Shown here: piece after piece, positions 1-6,453 of the stretch | How positions within the stretch are numbered: the first letter of the stretch is position 1 | Layout: every line of letters begins with the position of its first letter | NCBI GenBank assembly: GCA_003567115.1 | Contig: PXAP01000215.1 | Span: 1-9,854 of the forward strand | Source: Bacteroidota bacterium | Lineage (GTDB): Bacteria; Bacteroidota; Bacteroidia; Bacteroidales; PUMT01 | Length of the DNA stretch: 9,854 nt | Direction: 5' to 3' | Translations under genes and position numbers: made by a program | Notes under the pieces: generated by a model | Database searches by the model: none | Seen by the model: the letters and a program-made list of their open reading frames with translations, nothing else | Told to the model about the DNA's origin: nothing

Positions 1-189
1 CCTCCCTCTGAAGCAATCAGGGGCAAGCCTCCGTCCCCAACAACCAGGGGCAAGCCTCCGTCCGACACAATAAAGAAGAAACCTCCCTCTGAAGCAACCA
101 GGAGCAAGCCTCCTTCCAAAACAACCAGGAGCAAACCCCCATCCAAAAAAACCGGGGACAAGCCCCCCTCCCCGAAGATGACTCCTCCG
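1..189 (+). repeat. 27-bp tandem repeat (seven units) inside the coding tail
   Basis: Units begin at 1, 28, 55, 82, 109, 136 and 163, each opening with a C/T-rich CCTCC-like block and most ending in CAAG or CAAA. The period of 27 bp is exactly nine codons, so the frame is kept. Units 1 and 4 (starts 1 and 82) are nearly identical, suggesting duplication of a three-unit, 81-bp block; later units diverge mainly at codons 4-8. The array may continue to the left of the window. Confidence 0.85.
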
Positions 190-237
190 CCATCAAAGAG
201 ATCGGGTGGCAGCGGGAAAAATAAAAAGTCCACCTGA
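1..237 (+). CDS. C-terminal end of an unidentified protein with a Pro/Lys-rich 9-residue repeat tail (5' partial)
   Basis: Frame 1 is open from the first base to a TGA at 235-237, giving 78 residues with no start codon needed inside the window, so this is the 3' end of a gene entering from the left. The first 63 residues are seven consecutive 9-residue units of consensus PPS-x-x-T-R-x-K (for example PPSEATRSK and PPSKTTRSK). The tail then ends in a Gly/Ser/Lys-rich segment (SGGSGKNKKST) just before the stop. It is strongly basic, has no hydrophobic residues to speak of, and is probably disordered. Such tails are known on various bacterial enzymes and nucleic-acid-binding proteins, where they can bind polyanions or act as flexible tethers; which applies here cannot be told. 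The globular part that would identify the protein lies outside the window. It sits 119 bp upstream of the glycogen gene on the same strand, so co-transcription is possible. Confidence 0.75.
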   Translation, partial: PPSEAIRGKPPSPTTRGKPPSDTIKKKPPSEATRSKPPSKTTRSKPPSKKTGDKPPSPKMTPPPSKRSGGSGKNKKST

Positions 238-356
238 ACCGGATCTGAGCCGGTGTCATACGGCGGAAGTCATGCGAAAAGGTCATACGGCGGAAAATAA
301 TTGCCGATGGCGATACTGCAATCTTGTTTATTCTTAATTTTTAAAATCAAATAAAT
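238..356. other. Spacer between the repeat-tail gene and the glycogen gene, with a hairpin and duplicated motif
   Basis: Immediately after the TGA, ACCGG (238-242) and CCGGT (250-254) can form a 5-bp hairpin with a 7-base loop. No T-run follows it, so it is at best a weak terminator. The 14-mer GTCATACGGCGGAA occurs at 255-268 and 282-295, with a related GTCATGCGAAAA between them. The last 50 bases are A/T-rich and lead into the start codon at 357 without a Shine-Dalgarno sequence. I could not find a convincing TTTG / TAnnTTTG promoter here, so the downstream gene may be read from a promoter further left. Confidence 0.5.
255..295. repeat. Direct repeat GTCATACGGCGGAA x2 with a partial third copy between
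   Basis: Two perfect 14-bp copies lie 27 bp apart (255-268 and 282-295). The bases between them begin GTCATGCG, so GTCAT recurs at 255, 269 and 282, roughly every 13-14 bp. The repeats are non-coding and lie about 60-100 bp upstream of the glycogen gene start. Their placement is compatible with a protein-binding site or with a relic of local duplication; nothing in the sequence decides between these. Confidence 0.6.
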
Positions 357-3300
357 ATGTCTGATATGTTGATAACTCCCGATTACCTGTTTGAAGTGAG
401 TTGGGAGGTGTGTAATAAGAGCGGTGGTATACATACGGTTATTGCTTCAAAGGCCGAACTGCTGCAGAAAAAGTTTGCCGGTAATTATATTCTCGTTGGT
501 CCCGATGTATGGAGGGATGAATCTGATAATCCCGAATTCATGGAGGACAAGGGATTGTTCACTGCGTGGAAGGAAGCCGCCGCCATCGAGGGACTGCGGA
601 TCAGAACCGGCAGGTGGAAGGTTGACGGCCTGCCCCTGGCAATTATTATTGATTTTACTCCATTCATACCCATGAAAGACGAGATATTCAAAGTGATGTG
701 GGAGAAGTTCGGGCTTGATTCCATTTCCGGCCGGTGGGACTATGTGGAGCCTGTACTGTTCGGATATGCGGCGGGAAAACTCATAGAAAGTTTCGTGAGG
801 TTCAGCACCGATCCCTCCGACAGGATACTGGCCCATTTTCATGAATGGATGAGCGGTTCGGGGATTCTTTATCTGAGAGACCGGGTTCCATCTTTAACAA
901 CTGTCTTTACTGCACATGCAACCGTAATTGGCTGCACACTGGCAGTCAATCATGAGCCCCTGTACAGGGATTTCGGGAAATTTGATATTGAAGCCAAAGC
1001 AAGGGAATTCAATGTCGTTTCCAGGCTTTCGCTGGAAAAGCTCGCTGCTTCGAATGCGGATCAGTTCACTGCAGTCAGTGATCATACAGCCCGTCAGTGC
1101 CGGCAGTTTTTGAAAAAGGAAGTGGATATTGTTACGCCTAACGGGTTGAAGGAGAGCTTTGCGGCTGAAGAGAGTCTTTTGAACGACAAACGTGCCGCGG
1201 CCCGTGAAAGGCTCAGGAGGGTAAGTGAGGCTGTTCTTGGACAGTCTCTCCAGGAGGAAGCCATGTTCGTGCTTCACAGCGGGAGGTATGAGATGAGGAA
1301 CCGGGGAACAGATATTTTCATTGATTCGCTTGCCGCCGTTAAAAGTGACTCTGCCCTGAAAAAGGAGATTATTGTTTTCATATTCATACCTGCCAGCCAG
1401 ATAGGTCCCCGCCAGGATCTGATCAGTATCCTTAACGGCGATGCCGTAAATACCGGTAAAGAAGATAAACTGCTGACTCATAATCTCTATGACAGAGACT
1501 ATGACCCTGTGGTAAAAAGACTCGGGAAGGCCGGTATAAGCAATGAGCCTGAAGACATGGTGAAGGTGATATTTACTCCCTGCTATCTTGACGGTAATGA
1601 CGGTATTTTCAATACGCGGTACTATGATCTGCTTACCGGGATGGATATGTCCGTACTTCCTTCTTATTATGATTCCTGGGGCTATACCCCCATGGAAAGT
1701 ATAGCATTGCGTGTTCCTGCAATATCAACCAGCCTTTCGGGATACGGTCTGTGGGTGAAAAATAATTTTCAAGGGGAGCGGCTTTCTCTCGAGGTCATTG
1801 AAAGGGATGATGATAACTATCAGCAGGTCATTGATAAGATAGCCGGAAAGCTTGTCTCCTTTTCAGCCCTTACACCGGAAGAGATTAATCGTTTACGGCA
1901 AAACTGCAGGGAAATATCAAAAATCACCCTCTGGGAGAAGTTTATATATAATTATTACAAAGCTTATGAAAAAGCTCTGGAAAGGGCAGAGCCCAGAATA
2001 AGGGAACTCCCTGCTCCCGAACCGCCGGAGCCTGTATCGCCCGTGTACAAGGTAAGCTCGGTTCATGAGCCAAAATGGAAAACCATCCAGGTGCAGAAGA
2101 ATTTGCCTGACAGGCTTTCTGCCCTTGATGAACTTTCCGGGAATCTGTGGTGGAGCTGGAATGAGGAAGCTGTTGACCTGTTTCGCTCGGCAGACAGTCA
2201 GTTGTGGGAAGAAACAGAAGGAAACCCCGTACTTTTCCTTGAAAAGTTAAGCTACAACAGATATATGGAACTTGAACAGGACAGAGATTACCTGAAAAAA
2301 CTTGATGAGGTTTTTTCATCATTTAAAACATATATGGGTGAACCTGTTAAAAAGGGGCCGGGGATCGCTTATTTCAGTATGGAATACGGCCTTCATTCCA
2401 CTCTCCCGATATATAGCGGCGGATTGGGTATTCTGGCAGGTGATTACCTGAAAGAGGCAAGTGACTCAAATGTCGATATGGTCGGCGTGGGATTGCTTTA
2501 CAGGTATGGTTATTTCCGGCAGCAGCTTGCCTCAGGCGGAGAGCAGATAGCCAGTTATGAGCCGACCGATTTTTTACAAACTCCCGCACTTCCGGTGCGT
2601 CATGAAAATGGTGAATGGACTGTGATAAGCATTGCCTTCCCCGGGCGGACTGTCAAGGCGCGCGTATGGAGGGTTGATGTGGGACGGATACCCCTTTTCC
2701 TGCTTGATACTGATTTTGAAGAAAACCAGGAGCAGGACAGGAGAATTACCCATCATCTCTATGGCGGTGATACGGAAAACCGGTTCAAACAGGAGATGTT
2801 TCTTGGAATCGGGGGTATAAGAGCTCTGAAGGCTTTAGGTATTGAACCCCGGCTGTACCACTGTAATGAAGGGCACGCGGCATTTATGGGGATCGAAAGA
2901 CTCAACCGTTATATAAACGGGCATAAGCTCATGTTCTCCCAGGCAATGGAGGTTGTAAGGGCATCGACGCTGTTTACCACCCATACACCGGTACCTGCCG
3001 GGCATGATTATTTTGATGAGAACCTGCTTCGCACCTATATTGCACACTACCCGGACAGGCTTAATATAAGCTGGACGCAATTGATGAATCTGGGGAAAAT
3101 ACATCCGGACGACCCCAACGAGATGTTTTCAATGTCTTACCTGGCTGCCAACCTTTCCCAGGAAATAAACGGTGTCAGTCGCCTGCACTGCAGTGTGAGC
3201 AGGAATATTTTTAATGATCTGTGGAAGGGTTACCTTCCCGGCGAACTGCATATAGGTTATGTTACCAACGGGGTACATCATGATACATGGACATCGGCCC

Positions 3301-4604
3301 AATGGAAAAGTTTCTATAAGAGGTTAATGGGCAGGGATTATATTAAAAATCAGCATTTGCCGGAAACATGGAAACCGGTGCTGAAAGCAGATGATGCTGA
3401 TATCTGGAATATCCGGCAGTCGCTGCGGCATGCTCTGGTTGATTATATTAAAGAACGTATCAGGGATAACTGGATAAAAAAACATGAGAGTCCGCACTAT
3501 TACCTTAATGTGCGTGAAAAATTCAATCCCGGGCATCTTACTATCGGATTTGCCCGCCGGTTTGCTACCTATAAAAGGGCGCAACTGCTTTTCAGGGATG
3601 TGGAAAGGCTCTCTGCCATAGTGAATAACCCAGACAGACCGGTGCAGTTTCTCTTTGCCGGCAAGGCTCATCCAAAAGACAAGGCGGCGCAGGACCTTAT
3701 AAAGCATATTGTTGGTTTATCAAAAAGGCCTGATTTTGCAGGAAAGGTATTATTTCTTCAGAATTATAATAAAGAACTGGCCGGTATGCTGGTCAGCGGA
3801 GTGGATGTATGGCTTAATACTCCAACCCGCCCCCTTGAAGCTTCAGGGACCAGCGGCATGAAAGCCGTTATGAACGGAGTGCTGAACTTCAGTGTGCTTG
3901 ACGGCTGGTGGGCTGAAGGATACAAACCGGGTACCGGATGGGCTCTTCCGGAAGAAAGGGTTTATGATAACCAGGATTTTCAGGATGAGCTGGACGCAGA
4001 AACCATATACAATATTCTTGAAGATGAGATCGCGCCAATGTTTTATACACGAAACAGTGATGGTGTACCGGAAGAGTGGGTTAAAACGATAAAGAATTCC
4101 ATAAGCTCCGTTGCCCCGATGTTTACCATGCGCCGTATGTTGAACGATTATTTTGACCGTTTTTATGATAAACTAAGCAAACGTTCCCTGAAAATTCAGA
4201 GAAATGATTTTGAACAGGCCGGGCAGCTGGCATCATGGAAACGGCGTATGTACCGGAAGTGGGAAAGCCTGGAAGTTGTGAGCATAACATATCCCGATAT
4301 CAGCGGAAAAACAATGATGCTTGGACAGGAACTTACCGGCGAACTGGTTTTGAACCTTAATGATCTGCATGCCTCGTCAGTGGGTGCAGAACTGGTGGCC
4401 GTTGATATCCATCCGAAAAATGGCAATGTCGGGATTACCGATGTTCAGGAACTTAAGCTGATTGATACTGACGGCAGTATTGCCCGGTACCGGATACAGA
4501 TATATCCTACCCGGGCCGGTGCTTTTCATTACGGTATCCGGATATTCCCGAAACATCCCGAGCTGCCTCACAGGCAGGATCCGGGCTTCGTGAAGTGGGT
4601 CTGA
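357..4604 (+). CDS. Bifunctional fusion: GT3 glycogen synthase + GT35 glycogen/alpha-glucan phosphorylase
   Basis: A 1415-residue cytoplasmic protein with two enzymes of glycogen turnover. Residues about 8-545 are a GT3 (eukaryote-type) glycogen synthase: LFEVSWEVCNKSGGIHTV at 11-28 matches the nucleotide-sugar-binding start of GYS proteins, and PSYYDSWGYTPME ending at E447 matches the catalytic E-x7-E segment, with Asp439 in place of the first Glu. A Pro/Glu-rich linker lies at about 550-565. Residues about 580-1300 are a short-form GlgP-type GT35 phosphorylase. It opens with the DUF3417 segment (NLPDRL at 582, NLWWSW at 596-601), then YSGGLG at 686-691, NEGHAAF from 837, TTHTPVPAGHD from 874, VTNGVHH at 969-975, RRFATYKR at 1067-1074, and GTSGMK with the pyridoxal-phosphate lysine K1169. 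The last ~110 residues are the beta-rich end typical of that family. Known reactions are chain extension from a sugar nucleotide (UDP-glucose in characterised GT3 enzymes) and phosphorolysis to glucose-1-phosphate. Both catalytic units look intact. The start at ATG 357 follows an A-rich leader and places the GT3 motif at the expected distance. Family assignment is firm; that both activities operate is inferred. Confidence 0.95.
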   Translation: MSDMLITPDYLFEVSWEVCNKSGGIHTVIASKAELLQKKFAGNYILVGPDVWRDESDNPEFMEDKGLFTAWKEAAAIEGLRIRTGRWKVDGLPLAIIIDFTPFIPMKDEIFKVMWEKFGLDSISGRWDYVEPVLFGYAAGKLIESFVRFSTDPSDRILAHFHEWMSGSGILYLRDRVPSLTTVFTAHATVIGCTLAVNHEPLYRDFGKFDIEAKAREFNVVSRLSLEKLAASNADQFTAVSDHTARQCRQFLKKEVDIVTPNGLKESFAAEESLLNDKRAAARERLRRVSEAVLGQSLQEEAMFVLHSGRYEMRNRGTDIFIDSLAAVKSDSALKKEIIVFIFIPASQIGPRQDLISILNGDAVNTGKEDKLLTHNLYDRDYDPVVKRLGKAGISNEPEDMVKVIFTPCYLDGNDGIFNTRYYDLLTGMDMSVLPSYYDSWGYTPMESIALRVPAISTSLSGYGLWVKNNFQGERLSLEVIERDDDNYQQVIDKIAGKLVSFSALTPEEINRLRQNCREISKITLWEKFIYNYYKAYEKALERAEPRIRELPAPEPPEPVSPVYKVSSVHEPKWKTIQVQKNLPDRLSALDELSGNLWWSWNEEAVDLFRSADSQLWEETEGNPVLFLEKLSYNRYMELEQDRDYLKKLDEVFSSFKTYMGEPVKKGPGIAYFSMEYGLHSTLPIYSGGLGILAGDYLKEASDSNVDMVGVGLLYRYGYFRQQLASGGEQIASYEPTDFLQTPALPVRHENGEWTVISIAFPGRTVKARVWRVDVGRIPLFLLDTDFEENQEQDRRITHHLYGGDTENRFKQEMFLGIGGIRALKALGIEPRLYHCNEGHAAFMGIERLNRYINGHKLMFSQAMEVVRASTLFTTHTPVPAGHDYFDENLLRTYIAHYPDRLNISWTQLMNLGKIHPDDPNEMFSMSYLAANLSQEINGVSRLHCSVSRNIFNDLWKGYLPGELHIGYVTNGVHHDTWTSAQWKSFYKRLMGRDYIKNQHLPETWKPVLKADDADIWNIRQSLRHALVDYIKERIRDNWIKKHESPHYYLNVREKFNPGHLTIGFARRFATYKRAQLLFRDVERLSAIVNNPDRPVQFLFAGKAHPKDKAAQDLIKHIVGLSKRPDFAGKVLFLQNYNKELAGMLVSGVDVWLNTPTRPLEASGTSGMKAVMNGVLNFSVLDGWWAEGYKPGTGWALPEERVYDNQDFQDELDAETIYNILEDEIAPMFYTRNSDGVPEEWVKTIKNSISSVAPMFTMRRMLNDYFDRFYDKLSKRSLKIQRNDFEQAGQLASWKRRMYRKWESLEVVSITYPDISGKTMMLGQELTGELVLNLNDLHASSVGAELVAVDIHPKNGNVGITDVQELKLIDTDGSIARYRIQIYPTRAGAFHYGIRIFPKHPELPHRQDPGFVKWV

Positions 4605-4605
4605 T

Positions 4606-4636
4606 CCGGTTTTTTCAAAAAATTCCGGCTTTTTTT
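4606..4636 (+). terminator. Likely rho-independent terminator after the glycogen fusion gene
   Basis: Starting one base after the stop codon, CCGG (4606-4609) plus a T-run (4610-4615) can pair with an A-run (4617-4622) and CCGG (4625-4628), with a two-base bulge. Seven T residues follow at 4630-4636. Stem plus T-tract placed directly behind a stop codon is the usual arrangement; the stem is A/T-rich and only moderately stable. Confidence 0.6.
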
Positions 4637-4664
4637 GGATTTGTCGGTTAACAATGTATTTTTG
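4634..4664 (+). promoter_or_regulatory. Bacteroidota-type promoter for the sodium/sugar symporter
   Basis: TTTG at 4634-4637 and TATTTTTG at 4657-4664 match the -33 TTTG and -7 TAnnTTTG elements of the Bacteroidota primary sigma factor, with a 19-base spacer, which is the typical spacing. Transcription would start near 4670-4673, giving an untranslated leader of about 45-50 bases before the ATG at 4719. The -33 element overlaps the T-tract of the preceding terminator. The match supports separate transcription of the symporter from the glycogen gene. Confidence 0.65.
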
Positions 4665-4718
4665 GAATAAATAGAGGATGTCTGTTTTAAGCCAATATTA
4701 ATACTTAAACCCGAATAA

Positions 4719-6368
4719 ATGACAACAATTGACTGGATTGTACTGGGAGCATTTTTTGTTCTTTTATTCATGGTAATCTGGTGGGTTATCAGATTGAAGG
4801 AAGAAACTTCCGCCGATTATTTTCTGGCCGGGAGAAACGCCGGATGGCTGGTCATCGGAGCTTCTATCTTTGCCTCCAATATCGGTTCCGAGCACCTGGT
4901 TGGACTGGCGGGTGCGGGCGCTGAAAGTGGTATGGCAATGGCCCACTGGGAAATGCACGGCTGGATGATACTTATCCTGGGCTGGGTGTTTGTGCCTTTT
5001 TATTCCAGGAGCAAGGTGTTTACCATGCCCGAATTTCTCGAAAGACGGTACAATTCAGCTTCACGGAATTTTCTTGCCATCATCTCCCTGGTAAGTTATG
5101 TGCTTACCAAGGTTGCCGTAACGGTTTATGCCGGAGGGATTGTTTTTAAAGAGGTTTTCGGGATTGACGAATGGCTGGGGATCGACTTTTTCTGGATCGG
5201 GGCTATCGGACTGGTGGTCATTACCGGTATTTACACAGTATTGGGAGGTATGAAGGCGGTTCTCTATACCTCGGTGATCCAGATGCCTGTGCTTCTGCTC
5301 GGATCCATAGTTATTCTGGTGGTCGGGCTCAGGGAGCTCGGGGGCTGGGGGCAGCTTATGGAGATAGCCAATGCCAATGTTACGGTGCATGGTGATTCGA
5401 TGATGAGCCTGATGCGGTCTCACCGGGATGCGGAGTTTCCGTGGACCGGGGTCATACTGGGATCTGCCATAATAGGATTCTGGTACTGGTGCACCGACCA
5501 GTATATCGTACAAAGGGTCCTTTCCGGTGCTAACCAGAAAGAATCCAGAAGGGGGACCATCTTCGGCGCTTACCTGAAGCTCCTCCCGGTCTTCATCTTC
5601 CTTGTCCCCGGCATTATAGCCTATGCTCTTCACCAGCAGGGCATGATGGAGCTTAGCTCCTCCGATGCTGCATTCTCTACTCTTGTGGCAAATCTTTTGC
5701 CGGTAGGACTGAAGGGAGTGGTGATCGGGGGATTGATCGCGGCACTGATGAGCTCCCTGGCCTCTCTGTTCAATTCATCGGCCATTTTGTTTACGATGGA
5801 CTTCTACAAGAGGATCAAGCCGGAATCGTCTGAAAAGCATCTGGTATATGTGGGACGGGCGGCCACAACGGTTATAGTGATCCTCGGAATTTTATGGATC
5901 CCGGTCATGCGTGGCATCGGCCAGGTACTTTATCAATATCTGCAGGATGTGCAGTCGCTTCTGTCACCGGGTATAGCATCGGTGTTCCTCCTTGGTGTTT
6001 TCTGGAAACGCACTACGCCCGCAGCCGGGTTTACGGGACTGATGACCGGGTTTGTTTTTGGAATGACCAGGCTGGCGGCTAACGTTATGGAACCTTATTT
6101 AAATCCCGGGGGACTTTTCTACAGGATTATTCTTCAGCCTAACTGGCTGCATTATTCCATTTACCTGTTTTTCTTCTGTATTGTTGTTATTGTGGTAGTC
6201 TCATACTTTACCAAGCCTGCCGATGCTTCGAAAACCGTGGGACTGACCTATGGCTCAGCCAACGAGGAGCAGAAGAAAGAGACAAGGGCAAGCTGGAACA
6301 GGTGGGATGTTGTTCATACGGTAATTATTCTCAGTGTTATAGGGCTGTTCTATATATATTTCTGGTAA
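4719..6368 (+). CDS. SGLT-type sodium/sugar symporter (solute:sodium symporter family)
   Basis: A 549-residue polytopic inner-membrane protein of the SSS family, with about 14 hydrophobic segments beginning at residues 6-25 and ending at 529-548. It aligns by eye with SGLT sugar carriers: DYFLAGR near the N-terminus, ASNIGSEHLVGLAG at 52-65, WYWCTDQ at 255-261, YLKLLP at 285-290, SSLASLFNS at 345-353, FLLGVFWKR in the later part. Sugar-site residues known from human SGLT1 have counterparts: N54 (N78), H59 (H83), E78 (E102), Y256 (Y290), W257 (W291), K287 (K321) and Q409 (Q457). The second sodium site (A52, I55, A342, S345, S346) is also kept. The SGLT1 Thr287 position is Gly253 here. This points to Na+-driven uptake of a hexose such as glucose or galactose, though the substrate is inferred. 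It has its own promoter and converges on the rhamnosidase gene. The ATG start at 4719 leaves the usual short N-terminus before the first helix. Confidence 0.93.
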   Translation: MTTIDWIVLGAFFVLLFMVIWWVIRLKEETSADYFLAGRNAGWLVIGASIFASNIGSEHLVGLAGAGAESGMAMAHWEMHGWMILILGWVFVPFYSRSKVFTMPEFLERRYNSASRNFLAIISLVSYVLTKVAVTVYAGGIVFKEVFGIDEWLGIDFFWIGAIGLVVITGIYTVLGGMKAVLYTSVIQMPVLLLGSIVILVVGLRELGGWGQLMEIANANVTVHGDSMMSLMRSHRDAEFPWTGVILGSAIIGFWYWCTDQYIVQRVLSGANQKESRRGTIFGAYLKLLPVFIFLVPGIIAYALHQQGMMELSSSDAAFSTLVANLLPVGLKGVVIGGLIAALMSSLASLFNSSAILFTMDFYKRIKPESSEKHLVYVGRAATTVIVILGILWIPVMRGIGQVLYQYLQDVQSLLSPGIASVFLLGVFWKRTTPAAGFTGLMTGFVFGMTRLAANVMEPYLNPGGLFYRIILQPNWLHYSIYLFFFCIVVIVVVSYFTKPADASKTVGLTYGSANEEQKKETRASWNRWDVVHTVIILSVIGLFYIYFW

Positions 6369-6393
6369 TTTGACCTTCGGCAGACCAGGTAAT

Positions 6394-6440
6394 TATACCG
6401 GAGAAAGCAACCAGGATCAGCGGTATGTTAAACCGGTATA
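6394..6440. terminator. Inverted repeat between convergent genes, possible weak bidirectional terminator
   Basis: TATACCGG (6394-6401) is perfectly complementary to CCGGTATA (6433-6440), with a 31-base loop that contains an alternative CGGTA arm at 6421-6425 able to pair with TACCG at 6396-6400. It lies in the 85-bp gap between the ends of the symporter and rhamnosidase genes. No long T-run follows on either strand, so factor-independent termination is uncertain. Confidence 0.3.
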
Positions 6441-6453
6441 AGGGTTTATTCTC

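Noticed and set aside
1..189. CRISPR-like array at the left edge
   Set aside because: Units are contiguous 27-mers without unique spacers and keep a reading frame, so this is a coding tandem repeat.
17..286. Leftward 89-residue ORF rich in repeated ACxWL units
   Set aside because: It is the antisense of the 27-bp repeat array. The rightward frame 1 is open through the array, gives a plausible basic tail and ends naturally, whereas the leftward frame spans the intergenic spacer and its Cys/Trp repeats are just the complement of the Pro/Ser/Lys codons.
301..342. Possible promoter just before the glycogen gene (TAATTTTT at 335-342)
   Set aside because: The last base of the -7 element is wrong, there is no TTTG at the proper distance, and the leader would be only a few bases long.
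894..1481. Leftward 195-residue ORF inside the glycogen synthase region
   Set aside because: Lies fully antisense to the GT3 domain, whose motifs are conserved; the translation shows no family resemblance.
5061..5633. Leftward 190-residue ORF inside the symporter gene
   Set aside because: Antisense shadow; Pro/His/Asp-rich with no recognisable domain, while the rightward frame encodes conserved SGLT motifs.
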